Of a DNA stretch of 37,791 nt, positions 33,671 through 37,791 are shown piece after piece. A program made the position numbers and the translations under genes. Numbering within the stretch: the first letter of the stretch is position 1; each line of letters starts with the position of its first letter. Under the pieces are notes generated by a model, which saw only the letters and a list, made by a program, of their open reading frames with translations, ran no database searches and was not told the origin of the DNA. The stretch is from Candidatus Iainarchaeum sp. (GTDB lineage: Archaea > Iainarchaeota > Iainarchaeia > Iainarchaeales > GW2011-AR10), in NCBI GenBank assembly GCA_016198165.1, contig JACQJF010000013.1:1-37791 (forward strand). Reading direction: 5' to 3'.

Positions 33671-34237
33671 ATGGAGAAAGTTTTTTTCGTTTCCCAAAAC
33701 CGGCACAAGTTTGACGAAATCAAGCGCATTCTTGCAGGGCATGGCATAAGCCTTGCGTGGGAAAAACTTGCCCTCATCGAACCTGATTTTGCTTCCCTTG
33801 AAGAAATCGCGAAATACAAGGCAAAGCAGGCTTTTGAAAAAACCAGAAAACCGGTTGTCGTTGAAGACACGGGCGTTTTTTTTGAAGCATTCAATTCTTT
33901 TCCGGGAGTCATGGCCAAGCGCGTTTTCAACGGCATCGGCTTTGACGGCCTGTGTGCACTCATCCGGTCTGTGAAAAACAAACGCGCTTACTTTGAAACC
34001 GTCATCTGTTATTCAGACGGTGCGCGTTCTTTCAAGTGCTTTTCAGGAAAACTCCACGGCACGCTTGTTGATTCTCCGCGCGCAATTGAAGCCGACAGAC
34101 TCCCATATGAGAAACTCTTTATGCTGGACGGCTATACTAAAGTCCTGGCTGAAATTTCCGTTGAGGAAAAGAACAGGATAAGCCACAGGGGAATAGCAGC
34201 ACAAAAACTTGGACACTGGTTGTCGAAAAAAACTTAA
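33671..34237 (+). CDS. XTP/dITP pyrophosphatase (Ham1/RdgB family)
   Basis: A 188-residue nucleotide-cleansing enzyme that hydrolyses dITP, ITP and XTP to monophosphates, keeping deaminated purines out of nucleic acids. Family features are FVSQNRHKFDEIKRIL at the N-terminus, the metal-site VVVEDTGVFFEAFNSFPGVMAKRV, then GKLHGTL and the terminal SHRGIAAQKLGHWL. The start at MEKVFFVSQN is preferred over the track's MCCNMEK because the TATA-like box lies about 27 bp upstream. It fits a cell that also controls its deoxynucleotide supply. Confidence 0.9.
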   Translation: MEKVFFVSQNRHKFDEIKRILAGHGISLAWEKLALIEPDFASLEEIAKYKAKQAFEKTRKPVVVEDTGVFFEAFNSFPGVMAKRVFNGIGFDGLCALIRSVKNKRAYFETVICYSDGARSFKCFSGKLHGTLVDSPRAIEADRLPYEKLFMLDGYTKVLAEISVEEKNRISHRGIAAQKLGHWLSKKT

Positions 34238-34241
34238 ATAC
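34233..34241 (+). promoter_or_regulatory. TATA-like box for rhodanese gene
   Basis: CTTAAATAC is centred 23 bp before the ATG at 34,260 and lies at the end of the ITPase gene. It supports MAGTIPL as the true start. Confidence 0.5.
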
Positions 34242-34259
34242 CGCCGCCGTTACTTTTTC

Positions 34260-34625
34260 ATGGCAGGAACGATTCCCCTTGACCCGCGCGTGAAAATGAT
34301 TTCCGCGCAGGAAATTAAAAAAATGCTTGACAGTAAAGTGGATTTTTTGCTTGCGGATGTCAACCCGCGCGATAGATACGACAAGCATCATATCAAGGGC
34401 GCGATTTTTGTCGAGTATGAAACTGCTGCGCGATGGTTCATACAAAACAATGTTCCAAAGGACAAAAAAATCGTGCTTTATTGTGAGAACACCATGTGCA
34501 CTTCCTCGCCGATAGTCTCAAACAAGCTGGTTAAACTTGGTTACACGGACGTTTCGGAGTTCAGCGAGGGAATCCAGGGCTGGATGAAAACCGGGTATGG
34601 CTGGGAAGGCGCGGACAAAAAGTGA
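34260..34625 (+). CDS. Rhodanese-domain protein
   Basis: A 121-residue single-domain rhodanese-like sulfurtransferase. The fold is seen in ISAQEIKKMLDSKVDFLLADVNPRDRYDKHHIKGAIFV, and the active-site loop in VLYCENTMCTSSPIVSNKLVKLGYTDVSEFSEGIQGW. The loop is CENTMCTS: the catalytic Cys is present, but the position that often holds Arg is Cys. This could create a vicinal thiol. The start MAGTIPLDP is chosen by the TATA box; the track starts 17 residues earlier inside the ITPase gene. The gene for a tiny Cys protein follows after 8 bases, so they may act together in sulfur or metal handling. Confidence 0.85.
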   Translation: MAGTIPLDPRVKMISAQEIKKMLDSKVDFLLADVNPRDRYDKHHIKGAIFVEYETAARWFIQNNVPKDKKIVLYCENTMCTSSPIVSNKLVKLGYTDVSEFSEGIQGWMKTGYGWEGADKK

Positions 34626-34633
34626 ACCTATCA

Positions 34634-34780
34634 ATGGTAAAAGCAAAAAATAATCTTTTTCAGTGCAATGAATGCAAGCTGTTTTACAAGGACCGTGAAA
34701 TCGCGGAAAAGTGTGAAGCCTGGTGTTCAAAGCACAAGTCCTGCAACATTGAAATAATTCAGCACGCTGTAAGTGGCTGA
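34634..34780 (+). CDS. Small cysteine-rich zinc-ribbon-like protein
   Basis: A 48-residue protein, too short for the ORF track: MVKAKNNLFQCNECKLFY at the start, then KCEAWCSKHKSC and IEIIQHAVSG at the end. The Cys pattern C-x2-C ... C-x3-C-x4-C suggests a single metal-binding knuckle. I recall similar small proteins of unknown role in archaea and bacteria. It starts 8 bases after the rhodanese stop, so it is very probably co-transcribed with it. Confidence 0.75.
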   Translation: MVKAKNNLFQCNECKLFYKDREIAEKCEAWCSKHKSCNIEIIQHAVSG

Positions 34781-34785
34781 TTTTT

Positions 34786-34819
34786 TGGCCAGGGGAGTTC
34801 GAATCTCTCCGGGGGGCTA
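34786..34819 (+). pseudogene. tRNA 3'-end-like fragment
   Basis: GGCCA is followed by a T-arm (GGGAG-TTCGAAT-CTCTC, 34,793-34,809) and CGGGGGGCTA, like the T-arm and acceptor strand of a tRNA. No matching 5' half (CCCCCCG) precedes it; the small zinc-protein gene occupies that place. It may be a remnant of an insertion next to a tRNA or a 3' half of a split tRNA. Confidence 0.4.
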
Positions 34820-34824
34820 ATTGT

Positions 34825-35100
34825 TCAGCTTATGTCCCTGTGTGTGCGGTACATGTAGGCTGCGTCCTTGTGGTATTTTTCGAGTTCCTTTGAAATGAAT
34901 TTGAAGATTTTTTCTGAGTTCACTGAATCGTGGTTTTCAATTTCTTTTTTGAGTGCTTCAATGATTTTTTCTGATGTTTCCTCACATTGCTTGCCATGCA
35001 GGTGCGAGCTCTTGCAGGCCCAGTACACGCTTCCATAAGCCTTTTTTTCGTCAAACTCTTCTGTATGCCCCTTTCTTTTCACGACAGTTTTTTTCCCCAT
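34825..35100 (-). CDS. Stand-alone ATP-cone domain protein
   Basis: A 91-residue protein that is almost exactly one ATP-cone domain: VVKRKGHTEEFDEKKAYGSVYWACKSSHL, then SEKIIEALKKEIE, VNSEKIFKFISKELEKYHKDAAYMYRTHRDI. ATP-cones are the ATP/dATP sensors of ribonucleotide reductases and of the NrdR repressor. The zinc-ribbon part of NrdR is absent, as is any enzyme domain, so it is a free cone. The reductase at 26,326 lacks its own cone, making a trans-acting allosteric partner attractive, but unproven. A CAATAAATAAG box sits about 20-25 bp upstream, next to hairpin copy D. Confidence 0.85.
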   Translation of the reverse strand: MGKKTVVKRKGHTEEFDEKKAYGSVYWACKSSHLHGKQCEETSEKIIEALKKEIENHDSVNSEKIFKFISKELEKYHKDAAYMYRTHRDIS

Positions 35101-35126
35101 TTTTTTTCACCCTTGCTTATTTATTG

Positions 35127-35190
35127 TATTATCGCGCCATTGGAAATGGCGCATATACTGCGGTGCGAGCTTACGCATACAGCTCACCCG
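35127..35190 (+). repeat. Hairpin element copy D
   Basis: TATTATC, the perfect hairpin GCGCCATT-GGA-AATGGCGC (35,134-35,152), ATATACTGCGGTGCG, AGCTTACGCATACAGCTCACCCG. The tail matches copy A2 almost base for base over more than 25 positions, but the stem differs completely. It sits between the CcdA stop (its far end reaches the last codons) and the ATP-cone promoter. Confidence 0.8.
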
Positions 35191-35903
35191 AAGTTTATGG
35201 TACCGTTGGCTATGAAAATCAAAAGCCAACCAAGTGCAATCAACAATAGCCCGGTGAGCAATCGCATGTAGGGCCTGTTTCTTTCCTTCCACATTTTTAT
35301 CTCAGTTATTTTCATTCCTGCTGCGGCCAAGAACAAAATCACAAGCAATGGCAGCACAAAGATAAAGTTGTACAGTATGAGGAGCAGCAGGGCCGTGAAG
35401 TCAAAGTTCTGCTTGAGGACCAAGATGATTGCAAGGTATGGAGCGCCCGTGCATGGCAGTTCGACCGCGGAGACGAATGCTCCAAGGAAAATCATTCCCG
35501 GCACTGACAGGTTTTGCGCGTAGTCGTGGATTTTTTTCGCCATTTCAGGCGGAATTGCAAGTGAAAAGCCCTGGCCGTACCAGAAGAAGTCTTTGAATTC
35601 AACAAGTCCTGCAAAAACAATTATCGAGCCGACAAGGATTGAAATGTATTCTGCCAAGTATTGTGGAATGGTTGTGAAAAAAGCCATTAACCCGATGCCT
35701 GCAAGCAGGTAAGTCACAAAGACCGCGCTGATGTAGGCTATGCCGAGTTTGACCATTTTTTGCTTGGTCTGGGCAGTGGCAATCACTGTTGAAATCAGGA
35801 GTATGAGCACCCCGATTGCACACGGATTGATTGAATCGATTATTGCCGTGAAAATTACAGTGGACAGAGTGGGCAAGAATGCTTCAACTGCCAAGAGGAA
35901 CAC
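35184..35903 (-). CDS. CcdA/DsbD-type membrane thiol-disulfide transporter
   Basis: A protein of about 239 residues with six hydrophobic segments. The paired cysteines of this family are present in DSINPCAIGVLILL and AVELPCTGAPYLAI. CcdA/DsbD core proteins carry reducing power from cytoplasmic thioredoxin across the membrane. The track starts at TTG 35,918; GTG 35,903 (KVFLLAVEAF) is an alternative, and the start is not settled. The gene overlaps the His-rich membrane gene upstream. With the thioredoxin at 31,989 and the thioredoxin-fold protein at 6,934 it may form a reducing chain. Confidence 0.85.
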   Translation of the reverse strand: MFLLAVEAFLPTLSTVIFTAIIDSINPCAIGVLILLISTVIATAQTKQKMVKLGIAYISAVFVTYLLAGIGLMAFFTTIPQYLAEYISILVGSIIVFAGLVEFKDFFWYGQGFSLAIPPEMAKKIHDYAQNLSVPGMIFLGAFVSAVELPCTGAPYLAIILVLKQNFDFTALLLLILYNFIFVLPLLVILFLAAAGMKITEIKMWKERNRPYMRLLTGLLLIALGWLLIFIANGTINFG

Positions 35904-36648
35904 CTTCCTTTGAATCAAAAGTCAAAACCAGGTAATCTCCTGGGGGCACGTTGAAGAATGGCTTTAGGACATACTTGTTTAGTTCCAAATTTTCCTCAAA
36001 GTTTCCTGTGTCAAAGTTTTTGAGGTACATTCTCCATTTTCCTGCTTTTCCGTCAGGGCATTCGTCGCCGTTTGAGTATTCAAGGGTGTCACCGCTTTCC
36101 AGCTTTACTTTCAAGTGATCAGCGTGGAATTCTCCTCCAATTGAGTCAAAAAACTTTCCAAGCTCAATGTCCTCTTTTTTAACCACAATGCCTTCAACGT
36201 GGATTCTTTGGTCATCGTGGTGGTGGAAAACCGGTGTGCCAACCCTGTTTGAAAGGCCTTCGGGCCCCTCCAGCTTGCCTGCTTTTTCCCCGCACACCCA
36301 TATTTCAAAGTCAGCGTGCCAGTGAATCGGGCCGCCACTCTCTGAAACAACATTGAGATAGACCGTTGAACCCGCTGCATAAATAGTTGTGAGGAAAACA
36401 GTGACTGCGACAATCACAAAAACGATTTTTTTTGTTTTTTCGCCCATTTTCCCCTGGAAAAAAATTGACAGAACAGAAAGAACCAAGACCAGGAGAAAAA
36501 CATAAGTTGCAATCGTGAACGGGTCAGCAGGAAGATAAACAGAAGGACTTTGTATTACCTCCTCTTCTTCCTCGCCTTCGTGCCCGTACACGAAAACAGA
36601 AGAAAAAACCACTAAGCCAACCAATGCAACAATTAAACTTTTTTTCAT
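35884..36648 (-). CDS. Membrane protein with histidine-rich metal-binding-like region
   Basis: A 254-residue protein with an N-terminal signal peptide (SLIVALVGLVVFSSVFVYG), an acidic stretch, two further hydrophobic helices (FTIATYVFLLVLVLSVLSIFF and IVFVIVAVTVFLTTIYAAG) and a large extracytoplasmic domain. The domain has clustered His residues: GGPIHWHADFEIWVCG, VFHHHDDQRIHVEG and GGEFHADHLKVKL, possible copper or zinc ligands. The family name is unknown to me. The start at MKKSLI is supported by the family-like signal and lies 6 bases before the stop of the small Cys protein gene. Gene order Cys-rich protein, His-rich protein, CcdA suggests metal or thiol handling. Confidence 0.75.
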   Translation of the reverse strand: MKKSLIVALVGLVVFSSVFVYGHEGEEEEEVIQSPSVYLPADPFTIATYVFLLVLVLSVLSIFFQGKMGEKTKKIVFVIVAVTVFLTTIYAAGSTVYLNVVSESGGPIHWHADFEIWVCGEKAGKLEGPEGLSNRVGTPVFHHHDDQRIHVEGIVVKKEDIELGKFFDSIGGEFHADHLKVKLESGDTLEYSNGDECPDGKAGKWRMYLKNFDTGNFEENLELNKYVLKPFFNVPPGDYLVLTFDSKEGVPLGS

Positions 36649-36654
36649 GGTCAA

Positions 36655-36801
36655 TCAGCAGAACTCGCAAACGTTTGCCTTGGTGTCTGGCTTGTTTTTA
36701 TCCTCGTATTGCTTCAAACAGTCCACACAACAAAAATCCTTGCCGCCTTTGCGGATGCTTTTGTCCCCGCACTTTTTACCGCATACAACGCATTTAGCCA
36801 T
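36655..36801 (-). CDS. Small TRASH-like cysteine-rich metal-binding protein
   Basis: A 48-residue protein, below the ORF track size. It reads MAKCVVCGKKCGDKS, then GKDFCCVDCLKQYE and ends ANVCEFC. The C-x2-C-x3-C and CC-x2-C clusters followed by an aromatic-charged helix are typical of TRASH-type or similar treble-clef metal-binding domains that sense or carry copper or zinc. It is first in an operon with the His-rich membrane protein (6 bases apart) and CcdA. Confidence 0.8.
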   Translation of the reverse strand: MAKCVVCGKKCGDKSIRKGGKDFCCVDCLKQYEDKNKPDTKANVCEFC

Positions 36802-36877
36802 TTTTTCCAAAACCTCTTACCTAAAAAGTCTTTCCTGGTTTAAAAGCCTTATTGCCGCCAGGCCCGTAATAAGCCTG

Positions 36878-36887
36878 AATAAATACT
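36878..36887 (+). promoter_or_regulatory. TATA-like box for tRNA-Leu
   Basis: AATAAATACT is centred about 28 bp before the tRNA 5' end, which fits the archaeal tRNA promoter distance. Confidence 0.55.
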
Positions 36888-36910
36888 TTTCAGTGCATAA
36901 TTTTTTCTCT

Positions 36911-36993
36911 GCGGGAGTCCCATAGTGGCAATTGGAACACGTTTAGGCCGTGTTGGCTTAGTGCCTTCGCAGGTTCGAGTCCTGTCTCCCGCA
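36911..36993 (+). tRNA. tRNA-Leu (anticodon UAG)
   Basis: Acceptor strand GCGGGAG pairs with CTCCCGC at 36,986-36,992. The anticodon stem ACACG-TTTAGGC-CGTGT gives the loop TTTAGGC and so anticodon TAG, reading CTA/CTG leucine codons. The long variable arm TGGCTTAGTGCC is the class II hallmark of tRNA-Leu. The T-arm is GCAGG-TTCGAGT-CCTGT, with one G-T pair. Base 36,993 (A) is the discriminator, and no CCA is encoded. No intron is visible. Confidence 0.95.
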
Positions 36994-37016
36994 TTGGCCG
37001 TAAACAGACTGGTAAA

Positions 37017-37742
37017 ATGAAGAATTCAACTCTTTATTCAGAATTTGCAAGTGTTTGTGCCAAGTTTTACGATTTGTCAATTGATCCAAAAAAAGTGGCT
37101 GATTTTGTGGATTCAAAAGTAAAAAAATTCAAGCCTAAAAAGGTTCTTTTTGTTGGGGGATTTTTTGCAGTGGCAAAAGAACTCATCAAAATGGGTTATG
37201 ATTTAACTGTTGTTGACTACACTGACGAAATGGTTAAAGAAGCTGAAACCAGGTTAACAAAAACTAGGGTATTTAAAGCAGATTTGCGAGATTTGCCTTT
37301 TGAAAATGAGTTTGACCTAGTTTTGGTAATTGGAAGAGTGTTTACTCACATGTATTCTGATTATGATTTAGCAAGAGCTTTTCAAAGCGTTTCAAAAGCC
37401 CTAAAGCCAAGTGGACTCCTACTTTTCGACAATTATGAAAGCCTAAAAATTCAAAATACAAAATACTTTAACGGCGAAATAAAAGTTAAAGGCAAAAATA
37501 TAGAAATAACTAGAAAATCTTCCACCAAATTGTTATCCAAACAACCATTTATTGTGAATTGGAAACAAATCTATGCCGTTGAAGAAAATGGAAAAGTCAG
37601 TAAATTTAAGGATGAACTTAAACACCGGGCGTTTTCCAGGCGGGAAATTAAAAATTATCTTGAAAAAAATGGTTTTGAACAGATAGATTCCGGTGACAAT
37701 TTTGACGAAACAAGCTTTTATTCAATAGCCAAAAAGCAATGA
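37017..37742 (+). CDS. Class I SAM-dependent methyltransferase, AT-rich
   Basis: A 241-residue methyltransferase of unknown substrate. Motif I lies in VLFVGGFFAVAKELIKMGY, where the normal GxGxG is altered to GGFFA. The post-I acid is in LTVVDYTDEMVKEA. FDLVLVIGRVFTHMYSDYDLARAF followed by LKPSGLLLFDNYES gives motifs IV and V of a ubiquinone/small-molecule-type methylase. The base composition is visibly more AT-rich than other genes here, and codon choice favours A/T ends. It lies 24 bases after tRNA-Leu and is followed by a tRNA-like fragment, as if inserted at a tRNA locus. Confidence 0.8.
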   Translation: MKNSTLYSEFASVCAKFYDLSIDPKKVADFVDSKVKKFKPKKVLFVGGFFAVAKELIKMGYDLTVVDYTDEMVKEAETRLTKTRVFKADLRDLPFENEFDLVLVIGRVFTHMYSDYDLARAFQSVSKALKPSGLLLFDNYESLKIQNTKYFNGEIKVKGKNIEITRKSSTKLLSKQPFIVNWKQIYAVEENGKVSKFKDELKHRAFSRREIKNYLEKNGFEQIDSGDNFDETSFYSIAKKQ

Positions 37743-37758
37743 ATTTATGCTGGTAATA

Positions 37759-37791
37759 GCCTAAGCGGTTCAGTGCCTTCGGAGGTTCGAA
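37759..37791 (+). pseudogene. tRNA-like fragment, window end
   Basis: GCCTAAGCGGTT (D-arm-like) is followed at once by CAGTGCCTTCGGAGGTTCGAA, which matches the variable arm and T-arm of the tRNA-Leu at 36,911 in about 21 of 25 positions. There is no space for an anticodon arm between the two parts, and the sequence is cut off by the window end, so the call is tentative. Confidence 0.45.

Overview
The window looks archaeal. Promoters carry TATA-like boxes 23-28 bp upstream of start codons with almost no leader. There is a geranylgeranyl-reductase-family (ether lipid) gene, a DRG-type TGS GTPase, a HemK-like small methylase of the archaeal/eukaryotic type, and a B12-dependent ribonucleotide reductase carrying inteins. 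Small gene sizes, tight ATGA overlaps, an archaeal RNase HIII-like enzyme and several small Cys-rich proteins suggest a DPANN-type lineage. Diapherotrites or a relative is possible, but that placement is inference.

Layout. 1-2,001: the 3' end of a membrane protein, then a minus-strand operon (HTH-like protein, PIN-domain protein, GNAT acetyltransferase). 2,080-5,283: a plus-strand group of three membrane or cell-surface proteins; a cluster of hairpins and direct repeats (4,120-4,420) sits before the third. 5,304-8,184: minus-strand TGS GTPase, small methylase and a membrane-anchored thioredoxin-fold protein. 8,315-10,742: TatD nuclease, a small coiled-coil membrane protein, a short RNase HIII and a RelE-type toxin-antitoxin pair. 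10,786-18,129: cupredoxin lipoprotein, a 1,311-residue secreted protein with C25-peptidase-like features, M17 aminopeptidase and geranylgeranyl reductase. 18,289-21,006: BRO-N protein, divergent from a radical-SAM/HhH protein and its coupled partner. 21,143-23,578: argG-argH. 23,776-26,283: ACT-domain protein, cobalamin adenosyltransferase, HEPN/nucleotidyltransferase pair and an orphan antitoxin. 26,326-32,312: thioredoxin and the two-intein ribonucleotide reductase. 32,548-37,791: membrane protein, Cys-rich lipoprotein, ITPase, rhodanese, mini zinc protein, stand-alone ATP-cone protein, a thiol/metal membrane operon (TRASH-like protein, His-rich protein, CcdA), tRNA-Leu(UAG), and an AT-rich methyltransferase gene followed by a tRNA-like fragment.

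How genes fit together. Thioredoxin (reductant), class II ribonucleotide reductase, cobalamin adenosyltransferase (cofactor) and a stand-alone ATP-cone protein (possible allosteric part) all lie within about 11 kb and form a plausible deoxynucleotide-supply neighbourhood. The CcdA operon and the membrane thioredoxin-fold protein suggest extracytoplasmic thiol chemistry.

Two observations stand out. First, both inteins sit exactly before the two catalytic cysteines of the reductase, leaving only 11 extein residues between them. Second, a dispersed element is built from a 19-20 nt hairpin (8-bp arms, 3-4 nt loop). Its arm sequence differs in every copy while the arms stay complementary or nearly so, and a TATRCTGCGGTGCG-like tail follows. 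It occurs at five places, several of them at promoters. No stretch longer than about 300 bases lacks a gene; the shorter gaps hold promoters, these hairpins, or nothing I can recognise.
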